From positions 1,736,001 to 1,800,000 of the forward strand of contig NZ_CP009555.1 in NCBI RefSeq assembly GCF_000959365.1: DNA of 64,000 nt, in the 5' to 3' direction. Of the stretch, positions 10,885 through 19,638 are shown piece by piece (the stretch's first letter is position 1; every line of letters starts with the position of its first letter). Under the pieces are notes generated by a model, which saw only the letters and a list, made by a program, of their open reading frames with translations, did no database searches and was not told the origin of the DNA. The stretch is from Burkholderia oklahomensis C6786. GTDB lineage: Bacteria > Pseudomonadota > Gammaproteobacteria > Burkholderiales > Burkholderiaceae. Made by a program: the position numbers and the translations under genes.

Positions 10885-11592
10885 ATGAACGCTGAAGCCG
10901 TTGCGATTCGCCACGTGCATTTCGAGGACCTCGGGAGTTTCGAGCAGGTGCTCGGCGAACGCGGGCGGCGCGTGCGCTATGTCGACGTCGGCGGTTCTCG
11001 CGTCGAGGCGCTCGACGCGCTTGCGCCGTCGCTGCTCGTCGTGCTCGGCGGGCCGATCGGCGCGTACGACGACGAGCTGTATCCGACGACGGCGCTGCTC
11101 GCGGCGCTCGTCGGCAAGCGGATCGAAGCCGGCTTGCCGACGCTCGGCGTTTGCCTCGGCTCGCAGCTGATCGCGCGTGCGCTCGGCGCGCGCGTGTATC
11201 CGGCGGCGAAGGAGCTCGGCTGGATGCCGCTCACGCTGACGGAGGCGGGGCGCGCGTCGCCGCTGCGGCACGTCGACGGTGCGATCACGTCGATGATGCA
11301 CTGGCACGGCGACACGTTCGACTTGCCTGCGGGCGCGATCCATCTCGCGTCGACGCCGGTGTGCCGCAACCAGGCCTTCTCGTGGGGCACGCACGTGCTC
11401 GCGCTCCAATGCCATCCGGAGATTCGCGCGGACCGCTTCGAGCCCTGGCTGATCGGCCATGCGGGCGAGATCGCGGCGACGCCCGGGATCGACGCGAAAC
11501 GATTGCGCGAGCAGACCGCGCAGCTCGGTCCGACGCTCGAATGCGCCGCGCGCAAGATGTTCGGCGAGTGGCTCGATTCGGTCGGGCTGTAG
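10885..11592 (+). CDS. Class I glutamine amidotransferase-like protein
   Basis: Stand-alone GATase1 domain of 235 residues. The nucleophile elbow is GVCLGSQ (Cys near residue 89), and the catalytic His and Glu are in QCHPEI near residues 175-177. LVVLGGPIGAYDDELYP provides the oxyanion region. Such proteins (GuaA-like, sometimes annotated as GMP synthase-related) hydrolyse glutamine or gamma-glutamyl compounds; no synthetase partner is adjacent. A GGAGG site precedes ATG 10885. Probably transcribed with the MarR gene. Confidence 0.8.
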   Translation: MNAEAVAIRHVHFEDLGSFEQVLGERGRRVRYVDVGGSRVEALDALAPSLLVVLGGPIGAYDDELYPTTALLAALVGKRIEAGLPTLGVCLGSQLIARALGARVYPAAKELGWMPLTLTEAGRASPLRHVDGAITSMMHWHGDTFDLPAGAIHLASTPVCRNQAFSWGTHVLALQCHPEIRADRFEPWLIGHAGEIAATPGIDAKRLREQTAQLGPTLECAARKMFGEWLDSVGL

Positions 11593-11766
11593 CGGCGCCG
11601 GTCGGCTTCGGCCGCGTTCGTCCGAAACGAAAACGGTTCCAGGCTCGTCGCCGAGCCCGGCGCCGTTTCCATTTGCGCTTCATTGCGTGAGTCGTCGCGC
11701 TCGCGGCAAGCCTGTGCGCCGCGTGCTAACCTCGGTCGCTCGACTTCCTTCGCGAGAGCGGCTGCC

Positions 11767-12879
11767 ATGAGTGCGTTGTTTTCTCCGTTCACGCTGCGCG
11801 GCGTGACGCTTCCCAATCGCATCGTGATTTCGCCGATGTGCCAGTACTCCGCCGAAAACGGCGAGGCGCGCGCATGGCACCTGATCCATCTCGGCCATCT
11901 CGCGCTGTCGGGCGCGGGACTTCTCTGTATCGAGGCGACGGCGGTCGAGCCCGACGGCCGCATTTCGTCCGGGGACCTCGGCTTGTGGGACGACGCGACC
12001 GAAGCCGCGCTCGAACCCGTGCTCGCCGCGATCCGCAAGCATTCGCCGATTCGCGTCGCGATGCAGCTTTCGCACGCGGGCCGCAAGGCGTCGAGCGACG
12101 TGCCGTGGAACGGCGGGCAACTGATCCCGGTCGACAAGGGCGGCTGGCAGCCGTCCGCGCCGTCCGCGGTCCCTCATCGGGAAAACGAACCGTCGCCGCT
12201 CGCGCTCGACGCGGCCGGGCTCGAGCGCATCCGTCAGGCGTTCGTCGAATCGTCGAAGCGGGCGGCGCGTCTCCGCATCGACGCGCTCGAAGTCCACGCG
12301 GCGCACGGCTATCTGCTGCATCAATTCCTGTCGCCGCTGGCGAATCGCCGCACCGACGCGTACGGTGGCTCGCTCGAGAACCGGATGCGCTTTCCGCTCG
12401 AAGTATTCGACGCGGTGCGCGCGGCGTTTCCGGACGATCGTCCGGTCGGCGTGCGGGTGTCCGCGACCGACTGGGTGCCGGGCGGCTGGGAGCTCGACGG
12501 TACGATCGCGTTCGCGCACGAGCTGAAGCGGCGCGGCTGCGACTGGATCGACGTGTCGTCTGGCGGCGTGTCGCCGCTGCAGAAAATTCCGCTGTCGCCC
12601 GGCTATCAGGTGCCGTTCGCGCAGGCGGTCAAGCGCGCGGTCGACATGCCGACGGTCGCCGTCGGCCTCATCTCCGATCCCGAGCACGCGAATCGCTTGA
12701 TCGAAGCGGGCGATGCGGATTTCGTCGCGATGGCGCGCGCGATGCTCTACGATCCGCGCTGGCCGTGGCACGCGGCCGCGAAGCTCGGCGCGACGGTCAG
12801 TGCGCCGCCGCAGTATTGGCGCTCGCAGCCGCGCGAGCACAAGGCGCTGTTCGGCGACGTGTCGTTCGGTCAGCGTTGA
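11767..12879 (+). CDS. NADH:flavin oxidoreductase, old yellow enzyme family (YqjM-like)
   Basis: FMN-dependent ene-reductase of 370 residues with a TIM-barrel fold. It begins ALFSPFTLRGVTLPNRIVIS, followed by PMCQYSAENG, which holds the redox-tuning Cys of the thermophilic-like OYE class. HAAHGYLLHQFLSP and NRRTDAYGGSLENR are the flavin and substrate motifs. The enzyme reduces activated C=C bonds with NAD(P)H; the natural substrate is unknown. Start ATG 11767; the open frame to 11683 precedes the conserved N terminus and is rejected. Confidence 0.88.
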   Translation: MSALFSPFTLRGVTLPNRIVISPMCQYSAENGEARAWHLIHLGHLALSGAGLLCIEATAVEPDGRISSGDLGLWDDATEAALEPVLAAIRKHSPIRVAMQLSHAGRKASSDVPWNGGQLIPVDKGGWQPSAPSAVPHRENEPSPLALDAAGLERIRQAFVESSKRAARLRIDALEVHAAHGYLLHQFLSPLANRRTDAYGGSLENRMRFPLEVFDAVRAAFPDDRPVGVRVSATDWVPGGWELDGTIAFAHELKRRGCDWIDVSSGGVSPLQKIPLSPGYQVPFAQAVKRAVDMPTVAVGLISDPEHANRLIEAGDADFVAMARAMLYDPRWPWHAAAKLGATVSAPPQYWRSQPREHKALFGDVSFGQR

Positions 12880-12890
12880 GCGGCGCGTGT

Positions 12891-12908
12891 GCGTCGCATA
12901 TGCGACGC
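12891..12908. repeat. 18-bp perfect palindrome after the OYE gene
   Basis: GCGTCGCATATGCGACGC lies 11 nt after the reductase stop. No T tract follows, so it is an operator or a weak transcript end rather than a clear intrinsic terminator. Confidence 0.45.
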
Positions 12909-13176
12909 GTGGCGGATGAGCGGCGGGCGATCGGCGCTCGCGCCGAACCGGTCGCCGATTCGATCGACGTCGCGTGGTTTCGTGCGATTTCGTGCATCGA
13001 GCGGCCGTTCGATGTTGAACGAAGCAATCCCTAACGTGTAGGATTCGGGTGATTCGCACTCGGCCGGCACACGGCATGCAATGCCGCTTGCGCCGCGATC
13101 GACGAAGCGGTGCGCGCAACATGCGATGCGCAGCGCGTTCGTTTCAGTTTCAAGTCGTCTTCAAAGGATTCGTTCG

Positions 13177-13689
13177 ATGAGTTCACGCAGGATCGTGGTG
13201 CGCCGTTCGGGCGTTCACGGCAAGGGCGTATTCGCCGCGGTACCGATCAAAGCGGGAGAGCGCGTAGTCGAATACAAGGGCGAGCGGATCTCGTGGAAAG
13301 AGGCGCTGCGCCGCCATCCGCACGACCCGGACGATCCGAATCACACGTTCTATTTCGCGCTCGAAGAGGGCGGCGTGATCGACGGCAAGATCGACGGCAA
13401 CAGCGCACGCTGGATCAATCACTCGTGCGCGCCGAATTGCGAAGCCGAGGAGGTGGACGGACGCGTGTTCATCCACGCGCTGCGCGACATCGGCGAGCAG
13501 GAAGAGCTCTTCTACGACTACGGCCTCGTAATCGATGCGCGCCTGACGAAGAAGCTCAAGCGCGAATACGCGTGCCGCTGCGGCGCGGCGACGTGCCGGG
13601 GCACGCTGCTTGCGACGTCGGAAGACGACGAAGGCAAGAAAAAGAAGAAGGCGAAGAAGGGCGGCAAGGACAAGAAAAAGAAGAAGTGA
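13177..13689 (+). CDS. SET-domain protein lysine methyltransferase with poly-lysine tail
   Basis: Compact SET plus post-SET protein of 170 residues, resembling eukaryotic histone methyltransferases. The cofactor motifs are HGKGVFA near residue 15 and RWINHSCAPNCE near residue 82; the catalytic Tyr region is EELFYDYG. The post-SET zinc ligands are CRCGAATC together with the NHSC cysteine. The last 20 or so residues are almost all Lys and Gly, a possible nucleic-acid-binding or nucleolar-targeting tail. An AAAGGA site supports ATG 13177. From memory, a B. thailandensis SET protein has been reported as a host-directed effector; whether this is that gene cannot be confirmed here. Confidence 0.85.
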   Translation: MSSRRIVVRRSGVHGKGVFAAVPIKAGERVVEYKGERISWKEALRRHPHDPDDPNHTFYFALEEGGVIDGKIDGNSARWINHSCAPNCEAEEVDGRVFIHALRDIGEQEELFYDYGLVIDARLTKKLKREYACRCGAATCRGTLLATSEDDEGKKKKKAKKGGKDKKKKK

Positions 13690-14063
13690 CGCCGCCGCGG
13701 CGATGCGCGATGCCATCGCGCGCACGCCGCGGTTTCGCCGGTTCGAGCGGGCGGACGAATCGAAAAAGGCCGCCCCGATGCTTTCCAATCCCAACTAATC
13801 GGCTGCGGCTGCGATCCTTCGCAGGGTCGGCGCGCGTCATTTGCGCCGTGTCGTCGATGAGGCGTTCGTGAACGCATAGCGCAACGTCGCGCGCGAACAT
13901 CGGTCGGCGCGGCATCGATCGGGCCGCGTTGAGCGGTCGTCATTCGAGAATCTCGGATCGCTGCGCGGACGCGGCGTAAATGGGCAAGCCGTATCGCCCG
14001 CCCGCGCACGTCGCTCGTGCGCGGCTCGTGCGGACACAAGCCCGCGCACGAGCCGCCACCGTG
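13690..14063. other. Convergent intergenic region with hairpins
   Basis: Between the SET gene and the converging sensor-kinase gene. Near 13693-13730 GC-rich complementary stretches could form a stem for the SET transcript. At 14021-14032 and 14045-14056 perfect 12-bp arms (GCGGCTCGTGCG) form a hairpin eight nt past the kinase stop codon. Neither has a T tract. No gene is seen. Confidence 0.5.
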
Positions 14064-15548
14064 TCAGACCGAAGCGGCCGGCGATTCGGACGAATGGGGC
14101 GCCGGCGCGGACGGCTTGTCGGCGAGCGGTACCCGCACGACGAAGCGCGAGCCGCCCTCGGGCGCATCCGCGTACGACACGGTGCCGCCGTGCATCGCGA
14201 TGATGTCGTGAACGATCGCGAGGCCGAGGCCCGCGCCCGTCTCGACGCCGCTGCCGCTTTGCGCGTCGCCGCGGAAGAAGCGCTTGAAGAGGTCCGCCTG
14301 CTGCCCCGCCGGCACGCCGGAACCGTTGTCCTCGACGACGATCTCGGCCGCCGCCATGCCGTTGTCGAGCGCGATCTGCGACACGTCCATCGTGATCCGC
14401 GCGCCTTGCGGCCGCGCGAGCGGGACGTACTTCAGCGCGTTGTCGAGCAGATTCGCGATCACCTCGCGCAGCAGCACCGGATTGCCGCGCACGACGAGCG
14501 GCTCGTCTTCGGCGCGGCCGTCGCCGCGTTGGAAGCCGAGATCGACGTGCGAGGCGAGCGCACGCGGCACCCATTCGGCGCCGGTTTCGAACGCGAGGCC
14601 GGCGAGGTCGACGTCGACGAAGCGAGCGGCCTGCTCGCCCGGCTCCGCGCGCGCGAGCGACAGCAACTGATTCGACAGCCGCACCGCGCGGTCAGCCGCC
14701 GAGCGCAGCTCGCGCACGGCGGTCAGCGCCTGCTGCGGATCGCGCGCGATGGCCGCCTGCTCCGCGTGCAGCTTGATCGCGGTGAGCGGCGTGCGCAGCT
14801 GGTGCGCGGCGTCGGCGATGAACTTGCGCTGCGCGTCGAGCGCGGTCTTCAGGCGACCGAGCAGCGCGTTCATCGCACTCGTGAGCGGCCGGATCTCGAG
14901 CGGCACTTCGGTTTCGTCGACGGGCTCGAGCGACGTGTGGGTCTGCCGGTTCAGCGAATCGGCGAGATGCGTGAGCGGGCCGAGCTGCTGATTGACGACG
15001 CGCCACACGATCCCCCAGCCGGCGAGCAGCAGCAAGAGGAGCGGCATCATGATCGCGACGAGGAATTCCGCCGCGATCCGGTAGCGGTAGCGCACCGGCT
15101 GCGCGACCTCGACGATCATCGGATTGCCGCTTTCCGTCTGCTCGACGCGCACCTGCGCGACCCGCACCGCCTGGTTGTCGTATTCGGCCTCGAACACGTA
15201 CGCGACGTGCATCCGGCGCACGCTCGCGCCTTGCAGCGGCAGCTTCGGATCGCCGGCGAGCTCGTGCTCGCCGTCGCTGATCCGGTAGATCAGCTGTTCG
15301 GTGGGATCGGAGAACATCGCCTGAGCAAGCGGCGGCACCGTGAACGGCGCATCGGGGCCCGCGATCTGGATCTGCTTCGAGATGGCCGACGCGAGATCGG
15401 CGAGCGATCGGTCGACGACGTGCTGCGTGTATTGCCACGCAAGCCAGTACGCAATGAGGCCGCTCATCAGCGCGAGCATCGACAGCGGCGCGGCGAGGCG
15501 CCGCAGCAGCGTGCGGCGCAGGCTGGTCACAGCCGGATCAAGGGACAT
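14064..15548 (-). CDS. TctE/QseC-like sensor histidine kinase
   Basis: Inner-membrane sensor kinase of 494 residues. A first transmembrane helix (about residues 15-35) is followed by a periplasmic sensor region of the 2CSK type found in tricarboxylate sensors, a second helix near residue 175, and HAMP. The phospho-acceptor His is in DAAHQLRTPLTAIKLH near residue 249; N box (NLLDNALKYV) and G boxes (DNGSGVP, GAGLGLAIVHD) follow. It pairs with the response regulator gene 97 nt upstream. ATG is complement of 15546-15548; an open extension to 15716 overlaps the regulator gene and is rejected. Confidence 0.88.
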   Translation of the reverse strand: MSLDPAVTSLRRTLLRRLAAPLSMLALMSGLIAYWLAWQYTQHVVDRSLADLASAISKQIQIAGPDAPFTVPPLAQAMFSDPTEQLIYRISDGEHELAGDPKLPLQGASVRRMHVAYVFEAEYDNQAVRVAQVRVEQTESGNPMIVEVAQPVRYRYRIAAEFLVAIMMPLLLLLLAGWGIVWRVVNQQLGPLTHLADSLNRQTHTSLEPVDETEVPLEIRPLTSAMNALLGRLKTALDAQRKFIADAAHQLRTPLTAIKLHAEQAAIARDPQQALTAVRELRSAADRAVRLSNQLLSLARAEPGEQAARFVDVDLAGLAFETGAEWVPRALASHVDLGFQRGDGRAEDEPLVVRGNPVLLREVIANLLDNALKYVPLARPQGARITMDVSQIALDNGMAAAEIVVEDNGSGVPAGQQADLFKRFFRGDAQSGSGVETGAGLGLAIVHDIIAMHGGTVSYADAPEGGSRFVVRVPLADKPSAPAPHSSESPAASV

Positions 15549-15645
15549 CGCGCGAACGAATAGGATAAGCGCCGCTTCGCGAAGCGGCGCGGGTAGGCGC
15601 GCGGCGCGCGCGGCGCGCGCGGCCGCAGCGCGCCGCTTCGGACCG

Positions 15646-16338
15646 TCAGACGCTCGCGGTCTGGCGGATTTCCTGCAACAGGTAGCCGAAGCCGCGCACC
15701 GTGACGATCTCGACACGGCACTGCTCGAGCTTCTTGCGGACCCGGTGCACGTAGACTTCGATCGCGGTGTCGCCGAGATCGCCGCCGAAGTGCGTCAGGT
15801 GATCCTGCAACTGCGCCTTGCTGACGACGCGGCCGTGGCGAAGCAGCAGCATCTCGAGCACCGCGAATTCGCGCGGCGACAGCTCGAGCGGCTTGTCGTC
15901 GTTGAAGATGCGGCGATCGACACCCGACAGGCGCACGCCGCCGAGCGACACTTCCGGACGCGGCATGTCGCTGTGCGGGCCGCTGCGACGCATCACCGCG
16001 CGGATCCGCGCTTCGAGTTCGGCGGGCTCGAACGGCTTCAGCATGTAGTCGTCGGCGCCGGAGTTGAGGCCCTGCACGCGATCGTTCAGCTCGTCGCGCG
16101 CGGTCAGCACGATGACGGGCGTGTGGCGGTTGGTCTGGCGGAAGCGCGACAGCAGCGTCATGCCGTCGATGCCGGGCAGGCCGAGGTCGAGGATCACGAG
16201 TTCGTGGCGGTTTTGCGCGAGCGCCTGCTCGGCAAAGATGCCGTCGTGAACCATGTCGACTGTGAAGCCCGCCTGTTCGAGGCTGCTTTGAATGCCGCGT
16301 GCGATGGGGCGGTCGTCTTCGATCAGAAGGAGTCGCAT
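15646..16338 (-). CDS. TctD/QseB-like response regulator, OmpR family
   Basis: Two-component transcription factor of 230 residues. The receiver domain has acidic residues in LIEDD, the phospho-acceptor Asp51 in VILDLGLPG, and the Lys in LKPFEPAEL. A winged-helix effector follows (SPREFAVLEMLLLRHG, VHRVRKKLEQ, VRGFGYLL). It is transcribed first in a leftward operon with the sensor kinase. The TctD/TctE resemblance suggests control of tricarboxylate uptake, but no transporter lies alongside, so the signal is open. Confidence 0.9.
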   Translation of the reverse strand: MRLLLIEDDRPIARGIQSSLEQAGFTVDMVHDGIFAEQALAQNRHELVILDLGLPGIDGMTLLSRFRQTNRHTPVIVLTARDELNDRVQGLNSGADDYMLKPFEPAELEARIRAVMRRSGPHSDMPRPEVSLGGVRLSGVDRRIFNDDKPLELSPREFAVLEMLLLRHGRVVSKAQLQDHLTHFGGDLGDTAIEVYVHRVRKKLEQCRVEIVTVRGFGYLLQEIRQTASV

Positions 16339-16458
16339 GAGATTCGCTCAAGTACAATGGGTTGGCGGTTCAGGCACGCGGGACAGCACGACGCCGTTTC
16401 CACGAAAACGTCGCATGCCCGGCGACAAGCAGGACGGCCAGCAACGAACATCTCGATC

Positions 16459-16689
16459 ATGTCCGATATTTCGATCCACGAACTCGAAGCCGCGATCAAT
16501 TTCTGGCGGGCCCGCTCGCCGTCGAGCGGCGACGAACTCGAACTCTGCGAAGAGGCTAGCGCGCTTTCCAAACCGTATGCGTTGCTGATTGTACAGCGCC
16601 AAAGTGCGCTGCAACTGGAAGGATTGGACCCTAAAGCACGCAACGCATGGGACTCTTACGTTCGACTTAACAACGGCTTGGAAAGCTGA
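16459..16689 (+). CDS. DUF3717 small protein
   Basis: Conserved small protein of 76 residues, starting MSDISIHELEAAINFWRARS and ending in a segment around GLDPKARNAWDSYV. I recognise it as the DUF3717 type common in Burkholderiales; function unknown. It is soluble and mildly acidic with no signal peptide. It is divergent from the response regulator across a 120-nt promoter gap. The start is the ATG at 16459; the much longer open frame upstream is antisense to the regulator gene. Confidence 0.75.
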   Translation: MSDISIHELEAAINFWRARSPSSGDELELCEEASALSKPYALLIVQRQSALQLEGLDPKARNAWDSYVRLNNGLES

Positions 16690-16771
16690 AGGCTTTCGCT
16701 TCATTCAGCATAGAAAACGCTTACCGAAAGCGATACGTTGACGATCCGATTTCGAATCTCCATCAGGGTAA

Positions 16772-17077
16772 TTACGCAGCCTTTGCGTGCTTGCCCACTT
16801 CCTCGATGAAATGCGCGAGCTTGATGTCGCGCTCGGTGAGACCGTCGGCGTCGTGCGTCGACAGCGTGATGTCGACGCGGTTGTAGACGTTGAACCACTC
16901 GGGATGGTGATTCGCTTCCTGGGCCTTGATCGCGACGCGCGTCATGAAACCGAACGCTTCGTTGAAATCGGCGAAGCGAAAACTGCGCTGGATGGCGTCG
17001 CGGCCCGGCACGGCCGTCCAGTGAGGCAGGCTTTCGAGTTGCGTCTTGCGTTCTTCCGATGTGAGCTTGTGAATCAT
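16772..17077 (-). CDS. phhB: Pterin-4-alpha-carbinolamine dehydratase
   Basis: Recycles the 4a-hydroxy-tetrahydropterin made by phenylalanine hydroxylase. It has 101 residues, the usual length, with the signature [19 protein letters not shown] containing the active-site histidines. [10 protein letters not shown] at complement 17077 is chosen because a GAGG ribosome site lies about seven nt upstream; the ATG two codons earlier would be too close to it. It follows phhA by 83 nt on the same strand, a standard phhAB operon. Confidence 0.92.
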   Translation of the reverse strand: MIHKLTSEERKTQLESLPHWTAVPGRDAIQRSFRFADFNEAFGFMTRVAIKAQEANHHPEWFNVYNRVDITLSTHDADGLTERDIKLAHFIEEVGKHAKAA

Positions 17078-17160
17078 TTTCATACCTCGTCCGATAGCGG
17101 CGCGGCCGCGCGCCTTCGCGCGGCGAAGTGCCGTATCGGCCATTCTTTCATATTTGTTCG

Positions 17161-18054
17161 TCAAGCGTCTTCATCGATCGCCCAGCCTTCGCCCGTGCCG
17201 CGCGTGAGCACGCGATCGCCGTCGAGCACCGCGCCCGCCGCGTGCTCGGGCGCGTCGGCGAGCCGGGCGGCGAGTGCGCGTGCGTCGACGTGCGCGAGCG
17301 CAAAGAGCTGTGCGAAATCGTCGATCACGAAGTAGGTCTTCTGGAACGTGTCGATCCGGTAACGGGTCCGCATCACGCGCTCGAGATCGAAGCCGATCCG
17401 GTTCGGCGCCGGGCTCTCGAGGCTGTAGAGCGTCTCGCCCTTGCTCGACACGATGCCCGCGCCGTAGATCCGCAGCCCGTTTTCTGGGCGCGCGTCGCGG
17501 ATCAGGCCGAATTCGACCGTATACCAATAGAGGCGCGCGAGCAGCGCGAGCGCGCGCGGATCGTCGGCGACGGCAAGCGCCGCGCGACCGTACGCGTGCA
17601 TGTAGTCGGCGAAGACGGGATCGATCAGGAGCGGCACGTGGCCGAACAGATCGTGGAAGCAGTCCGGCTCCTGCAGGTAGTCGAGCTGGTCCGGTCGACG
17701 CATCCACCAGGTGACCGGAAACCGCCGGTTCGCGAGATGCTCGAAGAACACGGCGTCCGGCACGAGGCCCGGCACGGCGACGATCCGCCAGCCGGTCGCG
17801 GGCTCGAGCCGACGGTTCACGTCGGCGAACGACGGCACGCGCTCGGGCGACAAGTCGATGCGCGCGAGGCCGCCGACGAACGCGTCGCACGCGCGGCCGC
17901 GCAGCAGCGACGCCTGGCGCGTATAGAGCTGCTTCCACACCGCGTGGTCGACTTCGCCGTAGCGGGCGAGCGGTTGATCGATGGTGAAATCGGCACGGGT
18001 TTCGAGGCCCGCGTCGAACTGTTCCTTCAGTTTCGCGGTGACGACGGTGGACAT
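17161..18054 (-). CDS. phhA: Phenylalanine 4-monooxygenase
   Basis: Tetrahydropterin- and iron-dependent hydroxylase converting phenylalanine to tyrosine, 297 residues. The iron ligands are the two His of [10 protein letters not shown] and the Glu of YTVEFGLI, as in bacterial PhhA. There is no regulatory ACT domain, which is normal for bacteria. Start ATG complement of 18052-18054 ([13 protein letters not shown]); the frame extends to 18168 across the divergent promoter and is rejected. It forms an operon with phhB. Confidence 0.94.
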   Translation of the reverse strand: MSTVVTAKLKEQFDAGLETRADFTIDQPLARYGEVDHAVWKQLYTRQASLLRGRACDAFVGGLARIDLSPERVPSFADVNRRLEPATGWRIVAVPGLVPDAVFFEHLANRRFPVTWWMRRPDQLDYLQEPDCFHDLFGHVPLLIDPVFADYMHAYGRAALAVADDPRALALLARLYWYTVEFGLIRDARPENGLRIYGAGIVSSKGETLYSLESPAPNRIGFDLERVMRTRYRIDTFQKTYFVIDDFAQLFALAHVDARALAARLADAPEHAAGAVLDGDRVLTRGTGEGWAIDEDA

Positions 18055-18148
18055 GGTGAACGCTTGCTTCGCATCGGTTGGGATGCATGCAAGTGTAGAG
18101 CGGGCGGTACGCGGATTGGGCGCAAAGTCGTCGAGTATTCGGTTATAA

Positions 18149-18165
18149 ATGCGATAATCTCGCAT
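18149..18165. promoter_or_regulatory. Candidate Lrp-type operator between phhA and its divergent regulator
   Basis: ATGCGA (18149-18154) and TCGCAT (18160-18165) form a perfect dyad around the AT-rich centre TAATC, in the 140-nt divergent gap. Size and shape suit an Lrp/AsnC dimer site. Confidence 0.5.
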
Positions 18166-18194
18166 CACAACGCAGAATTACGCGGAGAATCTTC

Positions 18195-18686
18195 ATGGTG
18201 GAACTCGATCACTTCGATTTGGCGCTGCTCGACGTGCTGCAGCGCTTCGGCCGCGCGACGCACCAGCAACTGGGCGAAGAGGTGCCGTTGTCGCCGTCGC
18301 AGATCGGCCGGCGGCTGCAGCGGCTCGAGGCGGCGGGCGTGATCGACGGCTACCGCGTCGTGCTGCGGCCCGAACGGCTCGGGCTCGGCGTCACCGCGTT
18401 CACGAGCCTGAAGCTCAAGCATCACGGCGATTCGATCATCGAGCAGTTCCAGCAGCAGATCGACGTGCTGCCCGAGGTGCTCGAATGCCATGCGGTGGTC
18501 GGCGATGCCGATTATCTGCTGCGGATCGTTGCGCCGGATCTGAACGCGCTGTCGTCGTTCGTGATGAAGAAGCTGATGCGGGTGCCGGGCGTCGACAGCG
18601 TGCGCTCGAACATCGTGCTCACGACGTTCAAGCGCAACGGGCCGCTGCCGCTCGGCCATCTGGCGTCCGGCACGCCCGCTGCGTGA
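18195..18686 (+). CDS. Lrp/AsnC-family regulator, probable regulator of phhAB
   Basis: A 163-residue regulator with an N-terminal helix-turn-helix (DVLQRFGRATHQQLGEEV, then PSQIGRRLQRLEAAGVI) and a C-terminal RAM ligand domain (ECHAVVGDADYLLRIVAPD). Proteins of this class sense amino acids as octamers. Divergent placement from phhA suggests phenylalanine- or tyrosine-responsive control. Pseudomonas instead uses the sigma54-dependent PhhR, so this would be a different regulatory solution. Start ATG 18195. Confidence 0.85.
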   Translation: MVELDHFDLALLDVLQRFGRATHQQLGEEVPLSPSQIGRRLQRLEAAGVIDGYRVVLRPERLGLGVTAFTSLKLKHHGDSIIEQFQQQIDVLPEVLECHAVVGDADYLLRIVAPDLNALSSFVMKKLMRVPGVDSVRSNIVLTTFKRNGPLPLGHLASGTPAA

Positions 18687-18749
18687 CGCGAGGGGCGGGA
18701 GGCCGGCGAGCGGGCACCGGCGGCGGCCGGCACGCGGCGCCGACGAATC

Positions 18750-19280
18750 TCACGCGGCAGGTTCGGCCTGCGCGTTGAGCAGATCGACGTACGCGACCGC
18801 GACGAGATCGTCGCTCGGCACGCCGAGCTTCTCGAATACCGCTTGCGCTTCCGCGTGGCCGCCTTCCTCGTCGTCGTCCGGCGCGAGCACGACTTCGAGT
18901 TCGACGAAGTCGCCGAGGCCGTCGACGCGGTCGAGATGGATTCGCGTGCGGCCCGCGAGATAGACGTGCCGCTCCTTCGTCACGATGCCGCGGGTCGTCA
19001 GCGCGGTCGCGAGGAGCGCGTGCATCGCGTCCGGGTTCGTCACCGGGCTGCGCGTGTAGTACGACGCCTTCGGGCCGTCCTGGTCGTCGCGCTGGTAGAA
19101 GATCAGCTCGGCGGGCGTGCCGTCTTCGAAGCGGCGCAGCTTCAGGCGGCCGCGCGGCACGTCGTAGAAGAAATCCTGCTGCCGGTAGAAGAGAGGCGCC
19201 TCGGTCGCCAGCTCGGCGGCCCGTTCGCGCAGTTGTTCGAATTCGCGTGCGCGGGCTTTGATCTCGATGTTGCGGGCCAT
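18750..19280 (-). CDS. CYTH-domain protein (class IV adenylate cyclase / thiamine-triphosphatase fold)
   Basis: Triphosphate-tunnel enzyme of 176 residues. The N-terminal MARNIEIKAR gives the ExExK-like motif; RLKLRRF, KERHVYLAGRTRIHLDRV and DFVELEVVL line the tunnel with alternating charged residues. Possible activities are triphosphate hydrolysis or cyclase; the family is biochemically mixed and no substrate can be assigned. A GGAGG site lies six nt before ATG (complement 19278-19280). It converges with the Lrp gene. Confidence 0.82.
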   Translation of the reverse strand: MARNIEIKARAREFEQLRERAAELATEAPLFYRQQDFFYDVPRGRLKLRRFEDGTPAELIFYQRDDQDGPKASYYTRSPVTNPDAMHALLATALTTRGIVTKERHVYLAGRTRIHLDRVDGLGDFVELEVVLAPDDDEEGGHAEAQAVFEKLGVPSDDLVAVAYVDLLNAQAEPAA

Positions 19281-19638
19281 GCGGGCCTCCTGTGAAGAGC
19301 GTTTGCGGGTCCGGACGAACCATCCAGCAGCTTCCATTCTATCGGGGCGCGAGCCGCTTTGACGCGACGCGGAAGACAGCGAGCCGCGCGCGGCGGATAC
19401 GGTTGCGCCGCGGGCGTCTGCGCTGTGCGAGCGGTGCCGGGATGGGCGGGCGCCGACGCGGCATGGCCCGGACGTGGCGGGGCAGCGCGGCGGCCGTCGC
19501 CGGTGCGGCATTGAGCCGCAGCCATGCGGTTCGAAGCCGGCACGCATGCGCGAGCGTCGTGCCGTCGCACGCGGCGTCAGCGAGTCATTCGCCAACCCGT
19601 GATATCGAAGCCGTCGCGTCGATCGTCATCAGCGGCGC
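19281..19638. other. Intergenic region, nothing recognised
   Basis: About 358 GC-rich nt between two leftward genes. I see no gene, terminator or repeat I would defend. Confidence 0.4.

Noticed and set aside
14064..15563. Plus-strand frames of several hundred codons opposite the sensor kinase
   Set aside because: Shadow frames; the minus strand has complete kinase motifs.
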